Positions 34,105-46,665 are shown, counted from the stretch's first letter. The stretch is DNA of 64,000 nt from Diadema setosum (GCA_033980235.1 CM067064.1:34193497-34257496), one strand, 5' to 3'. Made by a program: numbers and translations. The notes: generated from the sequence alone by a model not told the origin.

Positions 34105-35672
34105 AATATATGATTGGTGTATTTCTGATTTAAGTAAGGCGTTCGACACGCTTGATCATAGTATACTGGTACATAAACTAAAAATTTCGTGCTCGGCGGG
34201 TCGCGCAGCCGAGCACATGTATCCCCCGAACCCACAGCATCAAGAAGCATACCCTATTGGATTTACCTTTTAACGTAAACAGCATGTAAGCATCTGTAAT
34301 GATAAATCGATTAATTTAGGCATAAGATGTAGAGTGCCCCAGGGCTCTATTTTGGGACCTTTACTATTTTTGTTATATATCAATGACATTTTTAATGTTT
34401 CTGAAATTTTAAAGCTTATTCTTTTTGCCGATGATATGAGCATATTTTTTTCACACAAGAACATTTTAGAGTTACAAATTATTTTGAACCAAGAACTTAC
34501 TCTGATGACAAAGTGGTTTCATTCAAATAAACTTACAATTACCGTTCAGAAAACTAATTATATGTTATTTACTAGGAGAAAATGTAATATTGATAATTTT
34601 TCTGCCAATATCTGTGCCTCTCAGGTAAAACGTGTGTCGGCTTTGAAGTTTTTAGGATTAATACTTACCTGGAATGCTCATGTAAATAACCTTTGTAATG
34701 TGTTGGCAAAGAATACTGGTGTTATGTATAAATTAAAGTCAATGCCTAAAGTGTTTTTAAAAATGATTTATAATTCAATTGTTTTACCACATTTGTCATA
34801 CGGGATCATAATTTGGGGCAATGCATCAAAAACCCAGTTGAACACAGTTTGTGTCTTACAAAAACGTGCAATACGTATTGTCCACCATGCTCTGTATCTT
34901 GCCCATTCAAAACCAATCTTTCATTTGTATGAGATGCTGCAATTTTATGATATTTATCTTTTACAGTTGGGTATTTTTATGCATTCATGTTACAAAAAGT
35001 TCCTTCCAGAATCCCTTTTAGATTATTTTTCGCTGAACAGCACTATCCATAATTACAGAACAAGAAATTCTGCAAACTATCATCTATATCACATGCGCAA
35101 CTCATTTTTCAGTTATATAATATAATTATATAACTGAATATTAATATATATAATTCAGTTATATATCAGGGCCCTCATATATGGTATTCTATCCCTAGAG
35201 AAATTAAAGCATCAAACTCTATAAATAATTTCAAAATCAAATACAAACACTTTCTATTGGAAGATTACAAACAGAGTTAATTCAAGGCATATTTTTGTTG
35301 TTGCTGTTTTCTGTGCTGTTATCGTCCATACCTCCGTAGTTTTCTTTTGTAATGATTGCATTGGTCTGACTTGTTCTGTTTTGTCGACTTAACTGACATT
35401 TTTTTTTTCTTAAATCTGTCAAAGGTATGTATGTTACAGTACAATGGGTCAGCTACTCACAAGGGCTTTTCCTTTCTTGCTGCTTCCCCCACCAATGGCA
35501 TTGTCTTTGTATGTAGTCATACCGCCACATTATTTCTACTTGTATGTCGTATGTCCTATGAATTTTTCTCTTTTTGTATCTCATTTTGTACTTTCATGTT
35601 TCATTGTATGCTCTGTATATTTTTAATGCTTGGTGCAAAATAAACTAAACTGAAACTGAAACTGAGAAAAGA
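34105..35672 (+). pseudogene. 5'-truncated non-LTR retrotransposon, reverse transcriptase remnant
   Basis: A decayed RT lies antisense in the septin intron. DLSKAFDTLDHSIL is readable near 34128-34170 after a one-base frameshift. An open stretch at 34334-35125 has the core PQGSILGPLLFLLYINDI and FADDMS, followed by thumb-type KFLGL and YGIIIWGN motifs. After a short AT-rich interruption the C-terminal motif YQGPHIWYSIPREIK continues to a stop at 35278-35280. The 3' end terminates in ACTGAA-type tandem repeats near 35645-35666. This fits the CR1/L2-like clades. Frameshifts, the loss of everything 5' of the RT, and the insertion make it inactive. The exact clade is inference. Confidence 0.88.
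34189..34216. repeat. GC-rich hairpin inside the retrotransposon remnant
   Basis: GTGCTCGGC at 34189-34197 and GCCGAGCAC at 34208-34216 form a perfect 9-bp stem with a 10-nt loop. It sits between RT motifs and its base composition is unlike the surrounding AT-rich DNA, so it may be a separate insertion. Confidence 0.5.
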
Positions 35673-35881
35673 AGATTTGAAAAGATTCCTTAATTTGGGG
35701 GGGGGGGGGGGTTACTTTGTCTGTCTTTGACATTATTTGCAATGGGAAATCTCATCACAGAAATATTGCAATATCTGCCACAAAAAAAAATTCCCCCTCT
35801 AATGTTTACATTCCTCCCTGTAGCCATACACAGACTGCATGTGCAGCCAGCTGACGGGCTGCTCTGTGATATTATGACATA

Positions 35882-36058
35882 GGCCCCGTTGCAAGAAAGT
35901 TGCAATCAATTGCAAATAATTGCTAATTTTGAAACAACCATTCTGATTGGCTCAGGGTCTGCCCTATTAAGAAGACATGCATGCAACAATGATTTTGATT
36001 GGCCAGTGACAATCAGTTGCAAGTTGCGTTTAAACGCAAAGTTTCTAGCAACGGGGCC
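35882..36058. mobile_element. 177-bp foldback MITE with ATA duplication
   Basis: GGCCCCGTTGCAAGAAA at the left and TTTCTAGCAACGGGGCC at the right are inverted repeats with one mismatch. ATA flanks both (35879-35881 and 36059-36061). The middle repeats TTGCAA and ATTGGC motifs. The 3-bp duplication is consistent with a PIF/Harbinger-like relic. Confidence 0.8.
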
Positions 36059-36905
36059 ATACAGCTACAAGATATATCTACAGTGTGAAGCACACTGCTA
36101 GGTGTAAGTGCAAATGTACTTTGCAGTGGCAAAAATAAAACATAACAATACAAAACTTGAAATTTTTTTTTTGCTTCAATTTTTTTTTGCTTTTTTTGCT
36201 TCATTGCAATGTGAAAGGAATGCTAGCATCCTCATTTTTGATGTCATATTTTAAAATGAGAATGGACCTCTAATCCCAAGGGCACCCAAACAGAAATTCC
36301 CGATGTGTGAGTATAAAGTGCTCACAATCATAATCTGAAACTGAAGGTTGGCCGAGAGCAACATTCTTCTGAATGAATACTTGGTAAGAAATGTGACTGG
36401 AATGAAGTAAACCAAAGTACAGTGTGGATCAGTATCCTTGGGGCAGGAAACATTTTCTGCATTCCAGGCAGGTTTGAAGAAAAGAGCTACAAATAGTTGC
36501 TGCTGTTGTGTCTGTCTGACACAATTGTGTTTGTTCACTTAAGACATGTCTATACTGTGCCCTGGATCATTCTAATTCTGGAATGATGTCCACACATCCG
36601 TGACGAATAAACAACATACTATCCCTGGAACATTTAGAGAAAATCATGCAATCTCATTGTTCGAGAACTGTGTATTAATTCTGCCTCACCTATGATCTGC
36701 CACTGCTTTGATATGTTATTATGCCCTCGTAGCAAGAATTCACGCACTATATATGCAGGAGTTTGTGCACTCAGTATTACAATCGAGATGCATATTGGCT
36801 GAGCTAACCATGCATCATGTGATTACTGGAAGAATGGTTTGTATAAAAGGAAATGTATTGCAACTTTGCTATCAGGCTATGATAACAAAAAAAAAAAGAC
36901 AAAAA

Positions 36906-37109
36906 GTCCCCAGTTCTATTAAACAGATGATGCACATACATGTATGACTTTTTGTGTGTCAATAAGAATAGTGTGCATATATGGTAAATATGGAATTTGG
37001 TCTAAATCCATTTGGCAAACATTCCATAGTTATCCCTAATGTGAACAATTCCTACTGATGCACAATAAGACATAGCTAAGTGCATCATCTGTTTTATAGA
37101 ACTGGGGAC
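36906..37109. mobile_element. 204-bp foldback element with 30-bp inverted ends
   Basis: GTCCCCAGTTCTATTAAACA at 36906-36925 continuing through GATGATGCAC pairs with 37080-37109 at 29 of 30 positions. The spacer is AT-rich and noncoding. No target duplication is evident. Confidence 0.7.
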
Positions 37110-38299
37110 AGACCTGTGCATAATTTGTGAACTGCCCTGAATGTCCTGAACATACTCCTCTACCAAATGTCATAAATGTATTAATATTGCCTTGATTGCT
37201 GACACTCAATGCACAGTCTGTCTTCTCAACACATCTATCTAGAATTTATCAGAATTAACTGGTGGGAATTCATTCCCCTGCACTTTGCGTCAATGCATGC
37301 TAGCCTCGATTTCGGCGGATTTTGGGTAATTTTCTGACAAATGGACACACCGATGGCTGTGATCGCACCCAATTATGGGGCACAAACATCCAAATATCTT
37401 CAGGGTAAGGGGTACGGTCACAATACAGCTCAAATCAGTTAATGGAGATCAAAACGCGCTCAGATCCTCCCGTTTCTTTGAGGATGACCTCAAGATGAAG
37501 AAATAGGAGTTACACAGTCTACTGTACCTCAAACCCCTCCCTCTTTGGTATCCCTGTCACAAATGCACCCCTAATTATCCCCTTAAGAGTAATACAGGCA
37601 ATTCAATAAAAATTGCATTAACAATTTTTGAAAATAATGCACACAGTTTGTTTTTTTTCTTCTGCAAACACCCGTATGAAAAAAAACAAAGCCTGGATAG
37701 GATGGATAATCGTCATGGCAACTGCACATGCCCCTCCAATAATGCAGATACTCATCCGCATAATTGAGTTTATGAGAGGGATATTAGAGTCTCCACTGGC
37801 TACTTCTCAACTTTCCATCCCATTGAAATGTCCCAGCCAGTTAGAGGATCATTTCTTCCATTACAGGCTGTATGATGATTTCCTTGCATACACTGTATAG
37901 AGTCAGTGCAATGCAGGCATTAAGCACATTACCTCAGTCAATATTCTCGTAGATGCAAGCAAATATTTGTACGCAAATCAAAGTTAATATGGTTGCTGGG
38001 ATGACAAGCTAATGTGGAATATTAAAGGACAGTGTGTTATCAACTGGTATGATTATGCCTCACAAACAACCTTGTGAACACTTATCTAAACTGATTTACC
38101 ATTACACTTCGTCTGGCAACATGCTGCAATGTGTGTGCAATTAAGTGCAACAATGAAAGTTGAAATGCATGCTTACATGTATATGACATCAGTACAATGT
38201 ATCTCAACTTTCACAATGAAATATTTCAATCTATCCAATCAATTACTCTAAGCCTTCAAGTTGAAAGTACATCATCTACACCTAGACTATGTTCTCCTA

Positions 38300-38635
38300 T
38301 AGACCGATTCTGTGACGCGCTATGTGTATTTTTGGCATGGGCAGCGCCATTACTGCGGTGTCTCAGTCGACCCCCCCCCCCCCCCTCTCCCCCACCCCCT
38401 TCCGTGTGCGGAATGAAAAACTGATGCATGGTTGTTTTAGCCAATGGCGTCTCGTACTGAGTGCGCGAATGCTTGCTTTTATAGTGCGTGAACCTTTGTT
38501 ACAAGTGCGCGATAAACATGTTGCCCGGGGGTGGGGTAGAGGAGGGGGGGTCGGCTAAGACACCTCAAAATGAGCTTATGGCTGCGCCCAGTGCCACAAA
38601 TTGTCTGCTGCCCTCAACGAACCCGAATCGGTCTA
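38300..38635. mobile_element. 336-bp foldback element with TAGACCGATTC ends
   Basis: TAGACCGATTC at 38300-38310 pairs with GAATCGGTCTA at 38625-38635, and TA flanks both. Further inside, GGCATGGGCAGCGCCAT pairs with ATGGCTGCGCCCAGTGCC, and GGTGTCTCAGTCGACCCCCC pairs imperfectly with GGGGGGTCGGCTAAGACACC. The poly-C (38371-38385) and G-rich stretches are part of the arms. Proline- and glycine-rich frames across it are not coding. Confidence 0.75.
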
Positions 38636-38691
38636 TAAAACTATACAATTGATTAAAGCCAGTGGAATAACACATATGGATTGCATTGTGC

Positions 38692-38725
38692 CAGGGAGGT
38701 GGAAAGGGGTCTTTCCACCTCCCTG
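38692..38725. mobile_element. 34-bp perfect hairpin flanked by a duplicated ATTGTGC
   Basis: CAGGGAGGTGGAAAG and CTTTCCACCTCCCTG form a perfect 15-bp stem around a GGGT loop. ATTGTGC precedes it (38685-38691) and ATTGTGCC follows it (38726-38733). CAGGG termini and a 7-8 bp duplication resemble hAT elements, which would make this an extremely reduced relic. Confidence 0.65.
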
Positions 38726-38770
38726 ATTGTGCCTTTTGGATCATTATGCACAATTTGATATGCCTGATCT

Positions 38771-38970
38771 GGGTTGTAGGGCAAGACCCTTTTCCTGACC
38801 CTAACCATAATCCTAACCTTGAATCTAATCCTACTCCTAACCCAAACTCTTACCCTAAACTTAACCCTAACCCTTATCTTTACTCTAACCTTATCACTAG
38901 CCAGTATAAATTAGCCAGGGGGTGATTGTGGGGGGGGGGGGGGGGGGGGGGTAATTGCCCTGATACGCTG
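38771..38970. repeat. Telomere-like repeat element, copy 2
   Basis: Degenerate CCTAACCC-type units span about 38797-38892, followed by the same CTARCCAGTAT...GCCAGGGGG block as copy 1 at 12206-12410. A G run (38930-38951) and GTAATTGCCCTGATACG follow. The left inverted end is worn down to GTAGGGCAAGACCC. Confidence 0.65.
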
Positions 38971-39053
38971 ATTTATAGTACAAATGTATAAAAAGGAAAG
39001 ATAATCTCCATCACCCCAACCATGCCAACAAACCCCTTCCCAGCAGTGCTCAC

Positions 39054-39227
39054 CGACCACCATGATGTTGAAGTCGAATCCCCGCTTCAAGGCCTTCTTC
39101 CTGATCTGCTCCTGGATGGTGTCGATCCCCACGTAGCCGTTGATCTCCGTCTTGAGGGAGCCCCACTGGGTCGTCTGAGACATCGCTTCCGACATGATGC
39201 CGACAAACTCCGAGAATTTCACCACAC
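39054..39227 (-). CDS. SEPTIN3/9-like: Fusion exon: second EF-hand half plus septin alpha-0 and first strand
   Basis: Acceptor GCGCGTACAG, two bases completing Gly, then VVKFSEFVGIMSEAM, a linker SQTTQWGSLKTEIN, and septin sequence GYVGIDTIQEQIRKKALKRG followed by FDFNIMVV, donor GTCG|GTGAGC. The first part completes an EF-hand (loop Gly, Val at position 8, Glu at position 12, helix E-F-V-G-I-M as in the last EF-hand of calmodulin). The second part is the septin polybasic alpha-0 region and the strand leading into the P-loop, as in SEPT3/9 G-Y-V-G-I-D. A single exon thus carries both domains, which argues against an accidental joining of two genes. Phase 1 at both ends. Confidence 0.92.
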
Positions 39228-40591
39228 CTGTACGCGCCACGAAAAAATAAAAATCCCATAATAAATTCAATAGTGCGGAGCACACATCAACACATCGCCA
39301 TTAATCGTTCATCATCAGCAGTACCTGAATAGTGGATGAACTTTCCAACAGTTTTGAGAATATCAGAGTTTCAAGTGTTAAAAGACAGCCTCTTACACTG
39401 TTGATTGGTTTCTGAACCAGCTGCTGGAGATGAAGGGAGCTTTGTATACCACAATCAATCCTCATAAGTAGATTTTAAGGTGCCTTCATAAAGCCTTCTC
39501 TACACCTTTACCAAAGTTGCTTCATTTCTCTCCCACTCTGTCCTATCAACACATCTAAAATATGCAGGTATTATCTTGCTCGATATACTGCCTTTAGATC
39601 CCCAGTGAGTTTTAATAAGTGCCTGACTGTGTGTCTGCTAGATGAGACACCACGCACTGCACGTATACAGAGAGAGTGGGCATGCTGCGGTCTTGCATAT
39701 TTAGCATCCTCCAGATTTAAAGGGAAGGTTGCTTTTATAAAAAATGCTTCAAAATGCTTTCAAGTTATCCACTGGTTATGGGAGTGGAGAAAGGAAATGC
39801 ATGAATGACAATGCATGTAAAGTTTTAATACTTGAGAGGTAATGGGTTAAATGGAGCTTGCATATGAAGCATGTGTACAATGATAGCCTTCCCACTATCT
39901 CCCCTTCCTTATTTCCCTCCCTTTCTCCTACCTTTATTCATTCCTTCTTCCCTATGTCTTGACTGTAGAGGGCACCTTGCACCCCAAGATCAACAGCAAT
40001 TTTGTTTTTCTCACCATTTCGCTCATGAAAGACAAACAAACAAACAAACAAACAATCCAAAACCTAACCCATTCTTTTAAAAATCTTTTTACTGCCCTGG
40101 AAATCTTGACAAATATTACATACCCAGAGCCGGGCTGATTTTATCCAATATTCATTCACCAACATCAATCCGACTACTTTGCATTGAAACATTGAGCAAT
40201 GGAAATGCAAACTTTACTAATCCCTTACAAGATTGTTTACCATTTTGGGTTGGAATGTGCTTTTTTAATACATAAGATTCCAACACAGAGATAAATCACT
40301 GCACAAATTATACATGATTGAAGTTTGCCAACATTTTTGAGAACAAGAAACAAGGATCACACTGTACAAACAAACAACCTTGGTGAATCAAATACGCATA
40401 AAATAGAACAGAAGATCGTCACCAAATTACAGAACTACCAAGGCTATTAGAATAGTACTGGGAATAAAACAAGATGTGTGGGATCATCATGAACAATAAA
40501 AAATAAATGATCTGTAGTTTGAAAGCTTGCACGGTGGTGTTTAATAAGGAAGAGAGGTTTGCGGTAACACCATGCATCAAAGTAGTCCTTA

Positions 40592-41151
40592 AAGGGAAGG
40601 TAAACCCAAAGAGCAATGTGGATTGAGTGAAAGCAGCAACATTAGTAGAACATATCAGTGAAAGTTTGATAAAAATCGGACAATCGATGCAAAAGTTATG
40701 AATTTTTAAAGTTTTGGTGTTGGAACCGCTGGATGAGGAGACTACTAGAGGATATGACGTATGAGTGGACAACAATACAAAGAAAATGTAAAGGATATTC
40801 AACAAAAATTCACTTTTCTAGAATTATGAAAGAGCAGTGGACCAACCGCTTTCAGAAAGCAGGGGGAATAATTGCTACCCTTAACATATGTCAATATCAA
40901 GTTGATGGAATTTGTAATTTTCATGAAAAATGGATTTTTGTAGTATTTTCTTTATATTTTCTTGATATTGTAGTCCACTCAAACGTCATAACCTCTAGTA
41001 GTCTCCTCATCCAGCGGTTCCAACACCAAAACTTTAAAAATTCATAACTTTTGCATCGATTGTCCGATTTTCTTCAAACTTTCACTGATGTGTTCTACTA
41101 ATGTTGCTGCTTTCACTCAATCCACATTGTTCTTGGGGTTTATCTTCCCTT
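40592..41151. mobile_element. 560-bp foldback element with about 230-bp arms, family D
   Basis: Left end AAGGGAAGGTAAACCCAAAG and right end complement AAGGGAAGATAAACCCCAAG. The two arms stay alignable for about 230 bp with over 90 percent match by eye, including GGATGAGGAGACTACTAGAG, leaving a central loop of about 100 bp. TA flanks both ends (40590-40591, 41152-41153). No protein is encoded; frames at 40419-41047 are arm sequence. Confidence 0.88.
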
Positions 41152-42808
41152 TAAAAGGACTGCTGTGAGTCGAAAGAAGAACCTACAGAGGGGAGAGTGG
41201 AGGAGGGGAGCAACATAGGGAGAATGTTCCTCAATAAATAAGTCATTATGTGAATTGAGAGTATGATATGAATAAATTGAATACTATTAAACAAATGAAC
41301 AGGAGAAATCTGATGAAAGTTAATGAGAATCATTTCAAGATATTCAAATGGGTATATAAGGCCACTTTTGAAACAAACCAATTGATATGTATGTTTGTAT
41401 GATGTGTTTTCATAATTTACTAGCAACAAACACCACAATCTTTCTTATAGCTATGACTGAATCACAAGAATGGCTATGTTTATAAAACACAACCCACTGC
41501 ATGGTTCTTTAATGAATGATAAAACTACTCGGATATACATACAGGGTTTTTTATATCATACCATGACAGGTAGTCAATGCATTAGCAACGATACCAGCAG
41601 AATGTTCAAAGTGCAAAAAAAAAAAAAAAAAACACCTGGCTGGCATATTACATATCACCCATGGAAGGCAGCATGGATGGGCTTCATCTTACAGTACAAA
41701 TCAATCAGCCAGCGTATCAATTCAAACACATAACTCTGTAGATGTATCAACTGCCTCTGTTACTACAATGTGTTGTATGTATAATATCATTTCTGTATAG
41801 TACGAAATATATTCAAGGCTGCCTTCTCAAAAATATTGTGTTTTCTCACGAATCCACTTGTTTTCAGTTGCTATGGAAACCAGTCACAGGAAATTTGCAA
41901 TAATGTGATATTGCTAGTGTTCATAATTTAAATCATTGTAATATGTGTACAAGTACAAGTGAGTGGTCTGCTACCTTGCAAAGCAATATGTGTACAAAAT
42001 TATTCAACTGCTTTCCTTTGTAAACTTGCTCACAAAAATGCAGAGTAATATTTTGTGGAGGTAATCAACTACTGCCTGACCCCCCCAAGAAAAAGGTAAT
42101 AATGCCAGTGGGGTATGGACAAACATAATGTTAAATGAAAAGTTACAATATTACAATGCCTGTTAGGCTAGGAGCACTCTTGAGCGAGAGATAAACTCCA
42201 AAGATTTGTTTCAGAGCAAGAGTGCTCTATCCTTCCCCCGCAGGAGCACATTCTCTGCATCCCGAGGACATCGTAACATTGTCCGCCACCCAACAACAAC
42301 ATCAACGAATGAACGTGATCTGGCCCATTTTCTCATGATAATCTGAGAAATTTTCCCTTCTTCCCCGGCACGCTTCCGCTGTGTTGCCAAGAATTCAGTA
42401 AGTGATATGAGTGTAATGAACTCAGTGCAAGCTAAAATAACCTGAATTCTATGGGACAAAGTGTCAAAGAATCTTAGTTTCTACACATGTGACATGTACT
42501 TAATATTTAACAATACAAACATGAATTTCTTTATTGTCGTTACATCAGATGTTAATCCCCGTGATGTTGATTATTACACAGATCTTTATTGCTAAAGCCT
42601 CTCATGAAATCACAGTCAATACATCATTATGCATTGTTTTGAGACACATTTTGCACTGAAAAATCATGATTTTATCCCATCATTGCAGGCAATGTCTTTA
42701 CAAAAGCTGATATATTTCTGTTATTTAAAAAAAAAACACCTAAAATTGTGCTTATTATCAAGCACTCAACAAACTGTAACAAGGTTTAGGCATAAGAATG
42801 TGAATTTT

Positions 42809-42956
42809 CAGGTGCGAGTTTCTTCACTTTTTCTCCCTCTGCAAATTAAATTTGTTAAGATCGCAACTGCTGATCTGTAAATCAACAAACATGTCGGAAA
42901 AAGGGAACCAGTGGGACTCGAACCTGTCATCTACAAAGTGAAGAAACTCGCACCTG
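42809..42956. repeat. 22-bp perfect inverted repeat with a tRNA B-box-like motif
   Basis: CAGGTGCGAGTTTCTTCACTTT at 42809-42830 (22 nt) pairs perfectly with 42935-42956. Between the arms, the minus strand reads GGTTCGAGTCCCACTGG, a perfect Pol III B box, and then CCCTTTTT. No A box or cloverleaf is present, so this is at most a SINE fragment. Confidence 0.6.
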
Positions 42957-43755
42957 ACCTGAACCTTCACCCCTCTGAATAATATCTTTCTTGCTTTCAT
43001 TTAATGTGAATTTTTGTTTACTAGATAAACTGAAAGTTTACAATCCCTTTCCTTTATTCTTACAGTGGTTTGCATTCTTTTTCCTGCTCCTCGAATGCAA
43101 ATAATTATTGTCAAATGGAACAAGGTATCCATTTTCAGCATGGGTCATTCAGAAGTCATGAATGCCCCAAGGCATAAAAAGTGGGACACCCCTGTCATCG
43201 GGTTCAGTCGCTTTCATGGACATACTGCTGGTATCTCGTAATCTAATTTCCAATGAAAGAAATCCACTTCAATGCATCTGTATAATCTATGTCAATACAA
43301 AAGATTAGGTTTCCAGTAATGTCCCGTACCAAAGGGAAGGTATTCTGTCCCTCTTCAAACATTCAGAAAGTTAATATTATCCTATTCAGGACCAATAATG
43401 CAATCGGCAAAACCTGCAAGCAGGTTCTATAAAGTGTATAATGACAGTATACATTCACACATGAATTATTGGTAATGTCTGTGAGCACTATTGTGCCCAT
43501 TAGCATTCAGTGTGAAAATTTATCATGCCACGTCAATGCTGCACAATTTATTACATATACATGGGTAGAGTTTTCTTCTTAAAACTTTATTCTTGAAGAG
43601 GTAATCTGTTATTAAGAGCAATACCATGCAGTCACTATGAATCATGGCTAGATCATAGTGATTACTGGCAAGTTCTATTAACTCTTTAAATATGTGAATC
43701 AACCATGCCATTATGATGCTAGCAACTTTACGGAAAATCTCCATAATGCACTGTA

Positions 43756-44140
43756 AAAGGGGTGGTACATTAATGGTGGAGATGAGAATTGGGCTTTTAA
43801 CTTTTTGCAAGATATCAAGAAAACACTTGAAATAGTACAGAGCAAACCATTTTAAGAGGAGTTCAAAGTTTATTTGATGAAAATCAGGTTTGGAATGACT
43901 GAAACATCCAAAAACAAAGTAAAACAAAGTGATCGTAATAAAAGGTGGGTCCCACACTTTATTAGAATTGCTCTATTTTGGATATCTCAGCCATTTCCAA
44001 ACCATTTTCATCAAATAAATGTTGAATTCCACAGAGAATTACACACCCTTTCATATTTCATGAGAGGTTTCTCATTATCTCATTAAAAAAAATGTCAGAA
44101 ACTTGAAATTAGGTCTCAACCAAAACTATACTTTTCCTTC
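43756..44140. mobile_element. Foldback MITE, family B copy 2
   Basis: Begins AAAGGGGTGGTACATTAATG after TA and shares TTTAACTTTTTGCAAGA, AAGAGGAGTTCAAAGTTTAT and AATAAAAGGTGGGTCC with copies 3 and 4. The right end is a worn inverse complement (CTCAACCAAAACTATACTTT). Confidence 0.8.
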
Positions 44141-46069
44141 AAACCAATCTTCAAGCACATCAAATACACATAAATAAATCATTGTGCATTTGTGCTAACA
44201 TATTAGGCCTGTAACTTAAAATATTATCTTTCTAGAAATATACATGTGTATAAACCCTGGGTTTTGTGTTATGAGGCAAATGATAAATCATTGTCAATAC
44301 AGCCATGGTATTTCCTTTTTCTACAATCCCAGACCAAAATCATGAGGAGTTACTTTTTACTCATCATTCTTACCAAAAATATTACACTGACATTGGATGT
44401 CACAATTCATGTCCATCACTCCCTGCATCATCACACACTAAATCATGATTAAACTAGTCTAGTACAGTTCTGATATTTGGAAGCAAAGCGTGCCCTCCTA
44501 CAAAAAGTACTTGACTTTTTTCCCAAAAAACCCTGATGCCATGTATGAAAGGTAACAATTTTGGCATCTTTAATCAGATCGTCTCTCATCACTATTATGA
44601 TATCATCATTGATCCTTATCACAAAATAATATTTCCAGCTACCTGCTGTAGTGATGCTTCTCCACTACTGCTGCGGAGATAGCAATCACAAGCTACGACT
44701 GACTAAAAATACTTGAGCTAATTTGATGCCAAAATCCCAGATTATTCACTGGAGGATGAAGCCAGTTTATAAACTTCCATCAGGATGACCTAAATTTTGG
44801 TTCAAATTGGCAAAATAGTGCTGAAAGATGATGTTTTTAAAGGTCATTATTATCATAATGTTGGAACACACATCCTCTGAAAGTCTGCTTTGGAACAGCA
44901 TACCAGCATGAGCCCTTTGCATTGCTCTGTCAACCATTAATGCAGAATAACATGAGATATTAGATACCAATATTTTGCTACAGGTTTCAATGAAAGTGAA
45001 TATCTTATATTGTAATGCATTAACAAATTTCCTATAAGGAGTTTATCACCCACACTTTAGAGACACATTCAACTTTATTTTAATCTGCCATTGAAACCTT
45101 ACAGAGAAGTACATGTACTCCAGTTACAAGTACAAGCCACTATCAAAGAAGTCGGTCAGTTCATACCCCTTCCTCCTTTCAAATGAATTGGTAAATGTAT
45201 ATCATTGCAAAGAACCACTGTGCAATCATTACATGTTTAAACATCTATCAACAAGCAGATTTACCAGTTTGTATCCTTATAGAAATTCTTGTGAAAGTGA
45301 AAGTTACTTTTCTGTATTTGTTTCAAGGTTGGAGTCTTTATGATATAAAGTTATATCTAGAGTTGTGTTTCAGCTCAACGCCGATTTCTTGCAGTGCGGA
45401 CAGTGGAAACCTGCAGTGCGGTTAGCTCTAAACCTTAAAGGTGCACTACAACAAAACATAGAGAGTGAGATATTACATCAACTTATTCTTCTACTTTTGT
45501 ACATTCTTGCTTATTACACCCATCTAATATGTTAAAAGGGACAATTGCACTTTGCTATTTCAGATAGTCTTTCAATGTTTCACTGCCTAATAAAGTATTA
45601 AGATCATATCAAAAGTTTCAAGAGCTAATTCCTTATATTCCATATGAAATCCAAACAGGGGTACATAAAGAAAGAAAAAACCTACACACATATATGTCTG
45701 TTACAAGTGGGATAAAATTGTTTCAGTAACTGATGATTTACATGTCTAGAATGCATCCTTCCCAGATGACAAAAATAAATTAGAAAAAAAAAATGTTCAT
45801 GCTACAAAATTGGACTTCCCGAGATGTCTCAGTTTTTTAAGTTTCCCTGACTCAGATTCTATGGACTTTGGAACACTAGTAAGCCCTCCTTGCACTTTGG
45901 GGTCAAGGGTCATGACAGGTAGAAACTTTCAGCAATCAGCTTAGTAACATGAGCATGACGGCCATTAGGGGAGCATATTTCGCCAGAATATCAATAACAT
46001 GCTTTGATGTATCCGATGACATGCCAGTGTTTGTAGGCAATCTTGCCAGCATGTGTGGCAGACAACATT

Positions 46070-46096
46070 GGGGGGGGGGGGGGGGGGGGAGGGGGG
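46070..46096. repeat. Poly-G tract
   Basis: G run of 20, then a G-rich GA stretch. The glycine-rich frame across it is low complexity. Confidence 0.9.
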
Positions 46097-46457
46097 AAGA
46101 AAGGGGGAATTGTCAATTTCGGTTTCTGGATCATGTTCATCAGTCAGACAGTAGAAATCAAACTGTGTGGATATGGAGCAAGCTGTGCAGCTGGGAGAAG
46201 ATAGAAATGGGGCAGACACATTCTAGAAGAAAAAAAAGAAGGGGTGTACCAGAGGGTGGGAAGTATAAAAGTAAAAGGGAGAAAGTAATGGAGTTAATAG
46301 GAAAATTAATTGAAACTGAAACATTCCTAATCAGAAGGTAATTCATTGCAGCATCACCCCGCAAGAGGAGAAATATAATCTAGAAACCTACAAATGCAGA
46401 AACAGTATCAACACCAATCAAACAGAAGATACTGAAATAAGGAGCACGTCCCTTGGC

Positions 46458-46566
46458 TGCAGTTGGTGGGTCTACAGCAAGGCACATTATCTTTGCAGTT
46501 GGTGTGCTCCACCACAAGGTACATTATCTTTGCAATTGGTATGCTTCTCCACAATGCACATTATCT
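46458..46566. repeat. Three-unit minisatellite, unit about 37 bp
   Basis: Three imperfect units share TGCARTTGGTRNG, a CC/CA-rich middle and CAAGGYACATTATCT. The array ends directly at the TTAA of the MITE at 46566. Confidence 0.75.
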
Positions 46567-46665
46567 TAACCCGTTGACGACAAGTCCTGAGTATACTCTG
46601 GAAAGTTTCTATAAAAGAAATGTGTGTTGTAGCAATTCAGAATCAGACTGTCCTCAATGGGTTAA
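46566..46665. mobile_element. TTAA-flanked MITE, family C copy 2
   Basis: TTAA at 46566-46569 and 46662-46665, inverted ends CCCGTTGACGAC and GTCCTCAATGGG, core GAGTATACT and TGTGTGTTGTAGCAA. 100 bp. Confidence 0.85.

Larger units (their letters stand above)
33108..39053 (-). other. Septin intron carrying a retrotransposon and several foldback elements
   Basis: A 5.9-kb intron with an ATAGATCA-type microsatellite, a 480-bp foldback element, a non-LTR retrotransposon fragment, and further foldback elements listed separately. No extra septin exon is recognised. Confidence 0.85.

Noticed and set aside
38256..38558. Proline- and glycine-rich frames on both strands
   Set aside because: They translate the arms and homopolymer runs of a foldback element.
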